Source: Camellia lanceoleosa
Taxonomy: Eukaryota; Streptophyta; Magnoliopsida; Ericales; Theaceae
DNA length: 64,000 nt
Reading direction: 5' to 3'
Assembly (NCBI GenBank): GCA_025200525.1
Contig: CM045770.1
Location: 118,087,429-118,151,428, forward strand
Shown here: positions 1-11,684 of the stretch, piece after piece
How positions within the stretch are numbered: the first letter of the stretch is position 1
Layout of the letters: each line of letters starts with the position of its first letter
The notes under the pieces: model-generated
Told to the model about the DNA's origin: nothing
Database searches by the model: none
Seen by the model: the letters and a program-made list of their open reading frames with translations, nothing else
Program-made: the position numbers and the translations under genes

Positions 1-495
1 TTCTGACAAGGTGTTTACTTGAATCTCTTGAAAACTACTCCTATGAATTGAAGTACTGTCGCGGTATTTAAAGAACAAGTATTTAAAAGTGCTGGAAGGT
101 AAGCGGGAAGGAAAAATCGTAAAAGCTGGTTTATATGATCACGAGTCAGGGGTCTTTTCGAGAACTTCCTTGCTATTTATACTTGTTAGGGATGACCTTG
201 AGCGTACTTGAACCGTCGAGCTGTTCTTCCATGATGTTGATCATGCTACCTTAGAAATAGCTCCACTATGCCATCACTTGCAGTTGGACTTCCCTCTGTT
301 TTTGAATTTGAATATAGGTAACCGTTGAAACCCGTCACCTTGTATCCCATTCACGATCTAATGTTACTCGGACCACTTGAGAACCAATATTTATTGCCAC
401 GTGTATGGTTGAGATTTAAGATTAAAATCATTTCCCAATAATACCCTCATCACCTTTCGTGTGGTGTAATTGGCTTTACAAAATATGTAGCCAAC
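1..495 (-). repeat. 3' LTR of element 1 (truncated by the window)
   Basis: This segment aligns by eye with the right LTR from about base 14049 to its end and stops at the same AGCCAACA terminus. About 257 bases of it lie outside the window. The mismatches to the right LTR are dominated by one- to three-base insertions and deletions rather than substitutions. The sequence just inside reads GTGCGGGGTA on the minus strand, a plausible polypurine tract. Confidence 0.88.
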
Positions 496-2877
496 ATACC
501 CCGCACTAATATACCCAATACTTGGAAATATTAGTGAATCAAACTTTTTCCTCGCTTTTTGGAGCGTGCATAGAATCTATGTTAGAAACACAACTTAGTC
601 ACCTATTTTGGTGATCATTTGCATTAACCCTTAACTTTGTTGGGCGTTCCAATACCTTGGCTTTTCGAGCGGATCATGACTCAATCACCTTCTCACTCTA
701 ACGATCGAGCATACGAAGAGCCATTGAGTATCTTTGTTTCCCCTCGAAAGAATCTCCGCATTTATTAGCTACCTTTACCGCCTTTCTATATTGGTCATGG
801 AAGCTTTCGCGGATTATCAACCTTTGGACTACGAACACATTGCCCTCAATCGCCCGGTTCTGAACTTGTTGATACAAAAGTTCTTCCTCTAAATTCCCCT
901 CACACTTTAAACAAACAACTTTCAAGCCTTTGCTTCAACAAATTGCAAACATGGAATTAGGAAATTCTTCTTCACAACCTTCTGCTTGGGATGAAGCTTC
1001 ATCTTCTGGGGTGGCCAGTGCCTCTCTGAGTCACGGGACTTGAGGAGCGGATCAATCATCATTTTATTGAGTTCTTGACCCCTTGGATTTTCCTTCCTCG
1101 CTCGGCTTCGGTGGTTTATCCTTACGTGCCCATCGACTTTCGGCGTAGTTTAGAGGAGAATTGCTTGTAGCTTGGTATACATCCTCCATGCCCACAGGAG
1201 TAATGCACTGCGGTGCTTAGAAGAAGCACAAGGATATACCCTTCATTTTTAGCCAAGAAAGCCTGATTTGTTCTTGATGGCTTAACTATATTAATGCTTT
1301 TGTTCCTCCCATCCTGTGTCATCTCCCCAAGAAGCAACCACTTCTTCTTCTCCATCTTCTGAAATGGAAGCATCCACATCTTCTTCATCCTTGAAATAGA
1401 AGCATCCACGCCTTCTCCATCCTCTAGACTAGAGGCATCCACACCTTCTTTTTCTTTTGAAGCGAGAACCATCTACTCTTTCTCCTCCTACTCTTTCTTG
1501 GATAGAAGTTAAAGCTTGCTCTTCCAATGGACAAAACCTTCCCTTACAAACCTCCATCATCTCCAACTTCATTTTGGCGGAAAGAAGCCCAACACGCTCA
1601 TGACTTTTCTCACCTACCCTTTAATGTTCTTGAGGATGACATTCCTCTTAAGAACTTAGATGGGCTTGTGATATTACGACCGGGGGCCATATCCTTAATC
1701 CTATCGCCCAGCGAGAACTTCACATGTTCCTGGATCAACTTCCAGTACTCCTCCATTGGCATCGAAATTCCAAAGTCACCACCCAATCTTTGGATCAACT
1801 CTCATCTCTTCGAATTCATGCTCAATACGGAGCAGAAAACTTCATTGAAGACATTGAAGACTTCAAGAATAAGGATTCTAGCGTATTGGGATGATTAGTT
1901 ATAGATGAGTTGGAACAAAAATCGAGGAGGAGGCTTTGAAGCAAAAATTTGAAGGCTGTATTATGAAGTGAGCACATCAACTCATCGACCAACTTTGGAA
2001 GAGATGGAAGACATAATAAAGAAAGAACAAATATTCATCGATCATTGTTGAATGAAATTTCATGATCTTGTAATTTATTCTATTCCTTATTTTCTGAACT
2101 TGAATTTGTACCAAAATAAGATTACTTAATGTAATTATCTTGGCTCTAATGAAAAGCAAAGTCTTCTGTACTTGACATGTTTGACTCTGTTTCTTCTTAC
2201 TTTAAAAGCCAACTTATAACCTTAAATTAAATAATCTCATCCTTTGAATTTGGACTCACTTGTCTTTAATGGAACACTAAAAGAAACCAATATGTCTTTT
2301 CCAACTTATGGAGTAAAATTGACAATTTTGGCCAATATTATCTAAAATTAGTGCTTCGAATTTAACAACTCTACTTTTCAAAGCTAATTATAACCAATGC
2401 ATGGTCATGGCTACTATAGTCAATCAATTTTAAGTTGACCACTTCTTGCTTTGAAGAGTAGTTCATGCTGTCCTAATTTCAATGGCGGTAATGATTGGTT
2501 TTGATATTCTTTAAAGGTCATTACTTTCAATAATGTTTATTAAATAGATCTTTAAACCTTTTGAAGTAGACCAATACTCAAGCATCTGAACGTCTCCAAA
2601 CATGTAATATACTTCGAAGCCAGATTATGTATTTGAAGCCATTTTATGATTTCTTGGAGCGAAATTGGCTTGAAGCCATATACTTCACTTGGTATTATTG
2701 ACATCGAAATATACTTTTCCTCAAAACCATTAATATCGACAAAGGCTCCTCGTATTCGTGCTTTTAGTACTTAACGATTTATACCCTATATGTTCGGACA
2801 CAAAACCTTTAAAAAGCCCCTTTGTTTATGTTACGAAATCACTTGCTCTTATCATACAAACCCTTATCGATCTTCAA
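496..2877. other. Long non-pol space of element 1 between 3' LTR and captured gene
   Basis: No retrotransposon domain can be read here on either strand. A plus-strand reading frame of 123 codons (1527-1898) begins MDKTFPYKPPSS and might be part of the antisense captured gene, but I do not recognise it. Just upstream, about 1365-1465, are three imperfect 30-36 base repeats that read EASTSSSS / EASTPSPSS / EASTPSFS on the plus strand, a low-complexity Glu-Ala-Ser-Thr tract. From about 1900 to 2870 the DNA is AT-rich with stops in all frames and I see nothing else in it. Confidence 0.45.
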
Positions 2878-5800
2878 TGGCTTCTTCCTCAAAAATCCCA
2901 ACCATAGGCGTCTAAGCCCATCGTGGTCTTGAAAAGGCTTATCGACCGAGAATGTGAGAAATACAAAGGTTTGGGCGAAAAAGTGCTATCGATGGGCGTA
3001 TCTTTATCCTAAATCGCCATGAGCGGCAAGATTACGTGCTTGGGCGATATTCAAAGAGACTCTTCTTGAACTCCACGCCTATATCACTTTGGAGGATCAG
3101 CGTCTTCTTCTGAAAGTAATCTTGGTTGGAAAAATTGGAGAATCAATCGTCCCCATCGATGTTGGCCTGATGAGACGAGAATGGCGGGAATAGTGCGATC
3201 GAGTTGTCCTGCCGGGGCGCTAGACCTTGAGCTTTGTCTTCTTGATGCTCTTCGATTATCGAGTAACTATCGAAGACCCTTTCTTAATTCCTGCGCCTTA
3301 TGCTTTTGGAACCCCATCTTTAATTTCTTTCAATTTAAGTGTGGGATGATGGCTCTACCGTTCTTGACATTTGTCACCTTCTAGGGATCTCCCTATTGGC
3401 ACTCCCATTACCCCATTTCCCGATTTAGATTCCTTTCTCCTTCCCTCTCTTACCTCATCTTCTGATTTTGTTAAGGCCCGAAAACAAAAGGAAGGTCCGA
3501 TGTGATAGGGAACTCTTCTCCTTCTTATTATATTGGCTTTGCAAATTCTATTACATACTTCCTCCCAAAGAATCATGCTGAATTTGCTCCTCTTGCCAAA
3601 GCCTTTGTCTTCTGAAAAAGTAGCCTTAGCTCACTATGTCTAGGCCACGTTTATAGAGTTTGCTCTCTTACGTGAGAAACCTTTAGATGCCAATCAAGGG
3701 GGCCGTGCGGATCCTTGACTTTGGCTTTTGCCTATTTCAGCGAATTACAATCCAAATGTCTCAAATTTCATGAGTTACACTCTTTTACTCATGGCATAAG
3801 GCGGCCAATGCTTCACTTTATCCCTCTACTTTTGCCTTTTATTTCTCCTTCTTTTATCGGCTACCAGCGCCCTTCCTAATCATCGTTTAGTCCTTTCGAA
3901 GCCAATGTAGGCCCAACTTGGTTGAGTCACTTTACAGTGGCAGGCTCGTACCTTACCCATTCATAAAACATATGGGCTTCCATTCGATTCCTAGAAGCTG
4001 TTTATTGGAACCATGAACCCCGGGCTTATAAATGCATATGAGCCTTCTTGTCTGCTCAATTTGCTGACAGTTTGGTCTTACACAAGGAGTTCCAATACCC
4101 TTTGTAGTAACACCAACTTAACCCTTGCCAAGAGAGATTTGAAGGTTCGAAAATCAAGGCTAGAAAAAGCAACTTTCAAATTTATAGATGACTTAGCCAA
4201 TTTTGAATACACCCTTTCATCCTCAAGGCACTTTTTGAAGAGATACCAGCGGTGGGTGAGCAATATGGAAGTGTACTTAGCCATTTCTCCTCAAGATCAT
4301 GAAAGTGTTAGATGTGTCGCTCCAAAACCTTTGAAATTGTCACTTCTTCCTTGTTCCCCTACAACTCAATCTGTTCCTATTACTTCAACTCCTCTCGAGT
4401 CACTCGAGCCTTGATAAAGAAGAAAAAAGTGGTGATGTGGTTCATGAGAGGCGGTACATTAAAGGATCGGAAGAAGAGTTTCATACAGGAAAACGAATCT
4501 CGAGTTGAAAGAAGCTGAAAAAGACAATTGATGAAGCGGAACAATCTTGACCCAAAGAAAAAGGAGAAGAAAGATTCTTGTTCCTTCTTACGATTTTGAT
4601 GCCTCTCCTTCCGATTCGGCGAGGATTACGATTACGAGACACTTGCTCAAATAATAGGAAAGAAAAGAAAGATATTGCTTCAACTCTTGACTTGATGGAA
4701 GATCCATTCATGAGACATTTGTCAAGGTAGTAGGCGGAACATTCTAAAACAATAATTGTCTTGAGAGCGAGAAGAGCGGCAACAACAAAGTTTAAGGGAA
4801 GAAGGCTGCTTTGTTGATGCATTACAAAGGAAATAATGAAAGCATCAAAGTGCCACACATCATTCCTCATGACTCTCTAATTAGTGCGATTTACGAAACA
4901 AGTAATTTCTTTCACACTTCCTTTGTTTTCCTTTAGCCATTTTTACATCTTGAATTCTAACAATCTTTTGTACTTCTTCCTCTTGACAACGACTCTTGCT
5001 TTCATTTTTCGTGAAGCCTCCCCGATTCGGTTGAAATTGACCAAATGCAACGTGTGAAAACCATCCAACTCACACTTCCTCTATTTGATATGCCTTCTTT
5101 GAGTCTAAGCATCCCTGCTTCTCTTTTCCTTGGCTTAGAGCCATATATTCCTTTTTTAACTTTTGATCCTCCTCAGTCCATTTCTTCTTGAGCCTTGCCC
5201 TTCTTCCTTCCTTCACGGAGATTTGATTTGCCCTCCATCTCTAATGGCAATTAATTCTTCCACAAAGAGTCTTTGGTAGTTCCCCAATTCATGGTTCACC
5301 ACCTATGCCTATCTCCGGCCCTCTTCGCTTGATTCATTGGTGGCTAAGACTATAGAAGGCGCCAAGGCGCTCCATCCATTTCTCCCATCCCATGCGACCC
5401 TTTGTGTCTTCCACCACAGTACTTTCTATGCCCTTCATGTCTAGGGATGAAGTAGACATCTTCGAAGGAAGACTTGCTAGTCTTTTGGCGTACCTTCTTC
5501 ATCTCCAACATTTAGTCTTTGGTGAGCCATTAGTCTTGGTGACTCTTTATTGGAGATTTTGATAATTCTTCCTCCGAACAAATCTCCTGTGCCTTCAATA
5601 GACATAGATACATGTCTAGAAGCGCTAAATTCCTTTTCGAGGATTCCTTTGAGGCTCTACAAAGGCCTACTATCGAAATGGGTTCCTTGGTGTTGTAACA
5701 TTCTTTGGCGATCGCTGAATGTCTCAAGTCATCTATCTCGGTGACCACCATCGATTTTACCTCAACATTTGTCAAAATTGCTAAGGTTGCGGATGAAAGC

Positions 5801-6122
5801 GACTAGAGATCGAGTTTTGTTTCTCAAGTGCATACCAGTATCAAAACTCAAGGAACAACATTCCTCGATTCTAAGTTTAGACTCAGCTGTTAGAAAAAGG
5901 CCCAGCGGAGGAGAATTAGGCTGCAATAAGCCGAGCCTTGGGTCGGCCGACACCAAATTGCGGATCACTAACCAAGAATTGGCTGATCGTAAAATGGACA
6001 TGGCTCTGACTATCAAACTATTCCCATCACTTAGCAATAGGAAATCCGTTGTACAAAAACAATTAAGACATTGTAATGACTTACGGGCCAATCTATGGCA
6101 TAATGTATTTAATTCTTTATGA
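2878..6122 (+). pseudogene. Antisense captured gene resembling a plant mobile domain (PMD) protein, broken
   Basis: This runs opposite to element 1 gag-pol, between pol and the 3' LTR. It starts MASSSKIPTIG at 2878 and is broken by many stops and frameshifts. The supporting part is around 3290-3400: FWNP, FQFKCGMM and, after a frame change, TVLDICHLLGISLL. From family knowledge, PMD proteins (the aminotransferase-like plant mobile domain) have an FW..N.F.F.CG-type strand followed by PTL.DVA.L.GL, which matches in order and spacing. Near 4040-4110 a segment reading like PSCL...ARQFG-type PMD sequence is also split between frames. The 3' part (5550-6122) includes a charged, possibly coiled-coil stretch ending at a TGA at 6120-6122. 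PMD domains are known passengers of gypsy and Mutator elements. The exact ends and exon structure are uncertain, and a profile search is needed. Confidence 0.45.
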
Positions 6123-6232
6123 AAGAACAAGTTTTGTCTATCCTTTGAGTAGTCTCATGTTTTTGTATTCAATGTTTATTCCATTCCTTGTGTTTCCCAA
6201 ATGGTTGGAAAATAAGGCTTCAAATATCGCCA

Positions 6233-7345
6233 TTAATCTTTTTTGGGATGTACATAACCATTCAAATTTCTTAAATGGTATGCCCCAAAAGGCAAAACTC
6301 TATGAACTTGATATGGTCCTTCCCAATTAGGTGACCATTTGCCAAACTTATGGCTTTTAATCCCTATGGGGAGTATTGTTTTCCATACCAAATCACCTTC
6401 ATCAAAGCCAATATGCTTGACTTTCTTGTTATAATTCTTGTTGCTTTCTTCTTTTGAAAAAGAATGCTATTTAATGCCAAAATCCTTGCTTCATCTATGT
6501 CTTCCAATTCCAAGCACATGCTTTGATGATATTGCTCGATTCTAATTGATCTTGACATCTTACCCTCAAAGATTTAACATTAATTTCCACGGTAACCTTT
6601 GCGTCGTGCCCGTATACTAAGGCATAAGGGTGACCCACATGCTCGATCTTCAGGGGAAGTTACGTAAGCCCATAAAACATCCAATAATAGGTTATGCCAA
6701 TCCCTAGGATTATCTTCCACCATCTTTTGTATTCCTTTTTCAAAGATTTATTAGATGATTGACTTGACCATTGGCACATGCATAATAGGGAGTGGAATTA
6801 ATAAGGCTAATCCCAAACTACGCCAAAGGATTTCACCATTTTCCCATCAAACAGTTCCATTATCAGCTGTTATGGTTTGTGGAATGCCAAACCTATGGAT
6901 CAAGTCTTTAATAAACCCAATGACCTCATGCGGTCTCTGACCTTATATGGCTTGGCTTCAACCCATTTAGTGAAATGTCGGTAGCCACTAGAATGAAACA
7001 ATGATGTTTGAAGAAGGTGGATGAATTTTACCTATCATGTCCATGGCCCATCCTCTGAATGGCCAAGGCTTCACCTCTTGCATGTAGGTCATTATGGGCA
7101 CATGTCTTATTGTGCCATGTTTTTGGCATGCAGCACCCTTTTGCATATTCTATGCAATCTTTTAGAATAGTTGGCCAATAATAGGAATGCCTTGAAGCAA
7201 CCATCTCATCTTTATACCGGTGATGAGCACCACAAATGCCTTCGTGAACCTCGGCCATAGTGTTAATGCTTCTTTTGGACCTAAACACTCCAATAATAAG
7301 CCATCTCCTCCCTTTTGTATAAAGCATTATCATATACTATGTATT
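6233..7345 (-). pseudogene. Integrase of element 1 (frameshifted)
   Basis: Integrase joins the cDNA to the host chromosome. On the minus strand the zinc-binding N-terminus reads HEGICGAHH, SYYWPTILKDCIEYAKGC (about 7270-7110). The core follows with AMDMIG, containing the first Asp, then FGIPQTITADNGT with the second Asp (about 6880-6850). The region that should carry the catalytic Glu reads YYACANGQVNHL in place of the usual GQxEAxN, so the Glu looks lost. The C-terminus reads ELEDIDEARI, then SHKFGKWSPNWEGPYQV and FGAYHLRNLNG, ending at TAA (6233-6235). This end motif is typical of Tat-lineage integrases without a chromodomain. Frame changes near 6560, 6750 and 7030 show that it is dead. Confidence 0.82.
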
Positions 7346-7619
7346 GCATAGGCGCAATTTGATTTTCTCTTTGGCTTTTGAAGATGGACCGACCAAATCT
7401 TGCATAATTGGATGCCTCCAATCTGTTCTTGTGAGTCATTATGATTGACTTCCAAGATCACATTCCTTTATTCAAAGGTTGTATTAGTCTACGATATGTT
7501 GCTTGGCTTATATCCCTTTGGGTACTATCCCTTCTCTTGAAGTTCGAAGCTTTTTGAGCCACGTCATTAGCTCTCTTGTTCAAGAATCTTGGAATATAAG
7601 TTACATTTGCTATTTAGGC

Positions 7620-7965
7620 GAGAAAGCGAGATGTAATGCAACAACATAATATGGTAGGATGCTTATGCTTTGACACTTGAAAATCCCTTTTACTTGGTTA
7701 ACAACCAATTGAGAGTCTCCAAATATGTCAAGCTGCATGTACTTGTAACCCAATAAGGATTTCTAGTCCTACTATTAAGGCTTCATATTGGCTGATTATT
7801 GGAGCGACTAGCTTCATCCACTCTGAAACCATGTGTGGTTTCTACCTTAATGGAGACTTAATCACAATACCAATTCCAATTAATCCATTGGCTTCGATCC
7901 ATCGAACCACATTTGCCATGGTTCAACACTAGCCATACCAAGTTCCATTACCTCTTGGTTCTCTG
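7620..7965 (-). pseudogene. Second (archaeal-type) RNase H domain of element 1
   Basis: On the minus strand this reads WFDGSK, then YEALIVGLEILIGLQVH, then [12 protein letters not shown] after a frame change. The DGS, EYEAL and GDSQLVV blocks are the Asp, Glu and Asp motifs of the additional RNase H that Tat-lineage gypsy elements carry after their ordinary RNase H. The presumed EYEAL Glu lies next to a frame break. It degrades RNA in RNA-DNA hybrids, probably backing up or replacing the decaying original domain. It is interrupted by stops. Confidence 0.68.
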
Positions 7966-8059
7966 TTTGAGATGGATGATCTGCTAGAAAATTAGCTAAT
8001 ACTTGCCCTTTTCGCCCTTTGAGGGACATATTCTAAATGAAATTCGATAAGGCTAATAT

Positions 8060-9330
8060 CCATTTGCCAATTCTTCCCTCAACATAGGTCTAGATAACAT
8101 GTATTTAACCAAATCGTGGTTGCAATTACCAAGGCAGTTGTAGGTAAAGATAATATCTTAATTTCATTGCGCAAAATACAAAGCAAGACCTGACTTTTCA
8201 GCGGTGAATATTTACATTCACAAGAATTTAAAAACCTACTAAGGTAATAAGCGACTTGTTCCTTGCCTTCTTCATTGTCTTGGGCCAGAAAGCTCCCGAT
8301 GAATCTTCTGCTGCTGCTTATGTATAACTTCAAGGGCTTATTTCGTTTTGGTGGCATCGACCTTTGGAGGATTGGCCAAATAGGCTTTGATACCTTCAGC
8401 GGTTTGATGCTCTGCTGTCCACACAAATTCCTCTTCATCTTTCGGCCTTAACAAGGAAGAAAATACTTTAGTTTTCCTGCGGTGTTAGAAATAAACCTTG
8501 AAGAAAGTTAACTTTGAGGAACCTTTGTAATTCTTTCTTACTTGATGGAGGCTTAACTTCAATGATGGCTTTGGCTTTATTACGATCAATGTATTCCTTT
8601 CTTATGCACCACATAACCCGAAATTTCCGGATGACACACCAAAAGCACATTTAAGAGGGTTGAGTTTCAACTTGAACTTCCTCGTTCTTTCAAAGTGCTT
8701 CTAAATGAAGCAAGTGTTTCTCCATGGATTAGGATTTTACCACGATGTCATCAATATAACATTCTAGATACCCTCCAATAAGGTCATGAAAGATGGTGTT
8801 CATAGCCCTCGTCGTAGCTCGGCATTCTTCGGACCAAATGGCATCTTAACCCATTCGAAGGTGCCAATATTCCCGGGACATCTGAATCTTTGTCTTGTGG
8901 ATGTCTTCCTCTGCAATACATATTTGATTATAACACAGTGGCCATCCATCATTGACAAAACTTGATGCCTATTTGAGCGTCCTGTGGATCCACTATAGGC
9001 ATAGGATATTCATCTTTAGGAGTTGCTAGATTTAAGTTCTGAAATCGATGCATACCCTCATTTGCCATTCTTCTTAACTACGGGCACAATATTAGATAGC
9101 CATTCGACATACTGGTGTCCTAATAAAGTCGCCTTAAGTAGTCTAAGAATTTCTTCCTTGACCTTGAGATTACATACGGACTCATCCTTCTTGGTTTACG
9201 TTTGTATGGCTTGAAATTAGGCTTCAGCGGGGCCTATGTTCCACCAATGATCTATCCAATCTGGTAGTTCATTATAAGACCATGCAAAACAATCTTTGTA
9301 TTTCTTCAAAACAACCAACAAGCGGTCTCT
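8060..9330 (-). pseudogene. Reverse transcriptase and first RNase H of element 1
   Basis: On the minus strand, fingers and palm read YVEWLSNIVPVVKKNGK, then (other frame) VLSMMDGH, then YIDDIVVK (codons 8758-8747), so the catalytic YIDD is intact. The connection reads NKAKAIIEVKPPSSKKELQ with LGKVNF-like sequence (8650-8470). The RNase H follows: KPLKLYISSS, GSFLAQDNEEGKEQ, YYLSR and CECKYSPLKSQ (about 8350-8170). Reverse transcriptase copies the element RNA into DNA and RNase H removes the RNA strand. At least four frameshifts and several stops separate these blocks, so it is a pseudogene. An uninterpreted stretch of about 800 bases separates it from protease. Confidence 0.85.
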
Positions 9331-10099
9331 GTCGAGCATTCAAGCGGTACTTATATAAGTGAAGGCTGCCGCAGAACCTTCCTAAGTTCACCTCTTCCAA
9401 GGGGTCTGCGTCGAGAATTCATTGAAGCTTTCTCTTTGTTTTCTTCAACCTTTGAAGCAATCTTTTCACCTTGTTACGCCTCTAGGTTCTCTATTTCGAC
9501 ATCTCTACCTTCTTCCTCATAGACAAAATCATCCATAAGGCGTCTTCTTCTTGTATTTCACGGACTCTTGTTTCAATGTCCAATGCACAATATTTCCCAA
9601 AGGTCAATCTCGACTGTTGTTGTTCTTGTTCCTGACCAATTGTCATGGCTTCTCTCTCTTGTTTACGTACCTTACGGACTATTGCTTTACATCCAATGAT
9701 GAGAATTTAATCAAAGCCAATGAATTGGCTTCTCGTTCTTCACTTCTTTGCCTATAACCGGGCATCGTTGTCATCTCTCGCGGCAACTTCTTCGTCGGCA
9801 CTTTCTGGACTAAGTGCTTCGGATGTGTAACTTCCTCATCGGCCGTCGCCGGTGAGCCATCGACTTTCTCAATATACTGAGTGGAGTTACCCCTTCAATA
9901 TATAGTTTGGCCTCTGCAAAATCCGCACAAGCTATGAAAGGTTGAGGATCTGCATCAATCTCCTCTGTCTCTCCATTACCCAGAGCCATCATGATCTTCT
10001 GATGCAACGAGGGAGGTACACACTTGATGGTGTGAATCCAATCCCCTCCAAGAAAGGCATTATACTTAGCATTCTTTGTCGATCACGAAGAATCTTTGT

Positions 10100-10462
10100 C
10101 ATACAATCTGGTTCCCACACTTTCAGTTAATAGGCGAGAATACCTTGGGCCATCTGCTTATCTCCGACAAAACCGACAATGGTTGTCTTGGTTGGGATCA
10201 ACATTGGATTCTTCTCTCCTAATTTCTTCTAAAAAGATTTCGACAATAAATTATTCGCCGCCCCATTGGCTACTAGGACTCGGTTTAGCGTATACCATCA
10301 AAAAGCCTTAATGTACAAAGGCTTGACATGTTGGAGTCATGGAATTGAGGGGTATTCAAAAGGATATGAGAGGTTGATGCTCACCTCCTCACTTTTCGCA
10401 CTCAACTTCCATAGGACTAGCCATTTCGGAGCATCTGAACCATGCTCACTTGTGATTCCTCA
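10100..10462 (-). pseudogene. Aspartic protease of element 1
   Basis: On the minus strand the readable core is PLYIKAF, then LNRVLVANGAANNLLSKSF and GEKNPMLIPTKTTIVGFVGD. Tat proteases normally read VDGGAAVN or VDNGAAVN at the active site. Here the Asp codon position reads Ala (VANGAA), so the catalytic residue appears lost. The protease would cut the Gag-Pol polyprotein. It lies directly after the charged linker frame (10463-11227) in the expected order. Confidence 0.68.
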
Positions 10463-11227
10463 CTAAAGCAGGAATTGGATCCATGTCTTGATCCTCACGA
10501 TCCTCGACTGAAATTCATGAGGTAGTATATGTACCATGTTGGCGTCTGGTGGAAATGAGCCATGCGGATGGTGGTTGTACCTTCTTCCCTCTTGACTACC
10601 TTGTTCGATATCTTGGCGGCGTCCTCCATCTGCGTGCAGTATTTCATTGATGACTGATCCCTTCGAAGGGTCCTTCTCAACTAAGCTTTCAGTCAGAAAC
10701 GTTTGTTCAGCCATGAAAGCTTCGAACATTTCTTCTTCTGCCATTTCCTTCTTTTGGTTCATGCCAATCTCTTCTTCTATTTCACTATCACTTTCCATCA
10801 GAGCCTTCTCCAATCCTGCCAAACTGGACTTTTCTCTGGCCTTTAGTTCAGAATGAACTTGAGCCAATTGTTCCCTGCTACAAACCACTTTACTTTGCGT
10901 CGGTTTTGGAACATGGTGCGACTTGAAGCTTTCTTTTCTTGTCTTGACATGTGAAGAACTCTCTTCACTCTCTTTGATTTTCTTTAGTCTTGGGTGTACT
11001 GTGAATTTCCTCCTTTGTGATGAAATACTTGGAACCATACTTGGCTCCTTTGTCTTTGGGTGCTTGAATACCCAGTGTTTGGGGCCACCAAAGGAGGCTT
11101 GATCATTACACTGTGATTCCAACATCTCTCTGTCGGGCAATTCCCTAGGTTTGTTTTGCATTACAAACCAATCAGGACTCAGGCACCCAGAGCTTCTTGA
11201 TTCGGATGTTGAATCACCCTTTTCCAC
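10463..11227 (-). pseudogene. Gag C-terminal / gag-protease linker of element 1
   Basis: This is the longest open frame of element 1 (254 codons, minus strand). It is rich in Lys, Glu, Ser and Gln (for example KIKESEESSS and ESDSEIEEEIGMNQKKEM) and probably disordered or coiled-coil. It lies between the nucleocapsid-like region and protease, where Tat elements have a long variable linker. I recognise no catalytic motif. The ATG at 11227 may not be a real start, because the frame should continue from gag upstream. Confidence 0.55.
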
Positions 11228-11684
11228 CTTGAAGCTATCTTGGCCCGTGGAGGTAAGTGCTTGGTTACGGTCTCATGTTTGAGCTTGATTACGGCCTTTG
11301 TTTGAGATGGCCATTTTACATTCTATGTGAAGTTGATGCAGGGGGCCAATCTCGGCTTTAGTCCCATAACACGAACTCCTCTCTAATCTTCTTTCGAATG
11401 TCTACTCTCCATTTTATAGTAGTTAAGTGGCCTAGACTCATACAAGGGCCTTTTGCCTTTAGCATTCATTACATCAGCTTGAGCTTAACCACCAGTGGTC
11501 GTTGCCTATCACTAGTAGATGCGGCCTTTTGTTGTAAGCATTGGTTGTTCTAGGGCGTCTCTGAACATCCTTATAGTATTGCTTCCCATCAATTGGAAGC
11601 CCTTCAACCATTGTAGCTTAGTCTACACCTTGGACACATCCTTTGCATTACTGTTGCTTCCAAGGAATCGTCGTCAATATTTCT

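Noticed and set aside
10463..11227. 254-codon open frame as an intact host gene
   Set aside because: It lies in the gag-protease linker position of element 1, on the same strand and in order, and has no independent promoter or domain.
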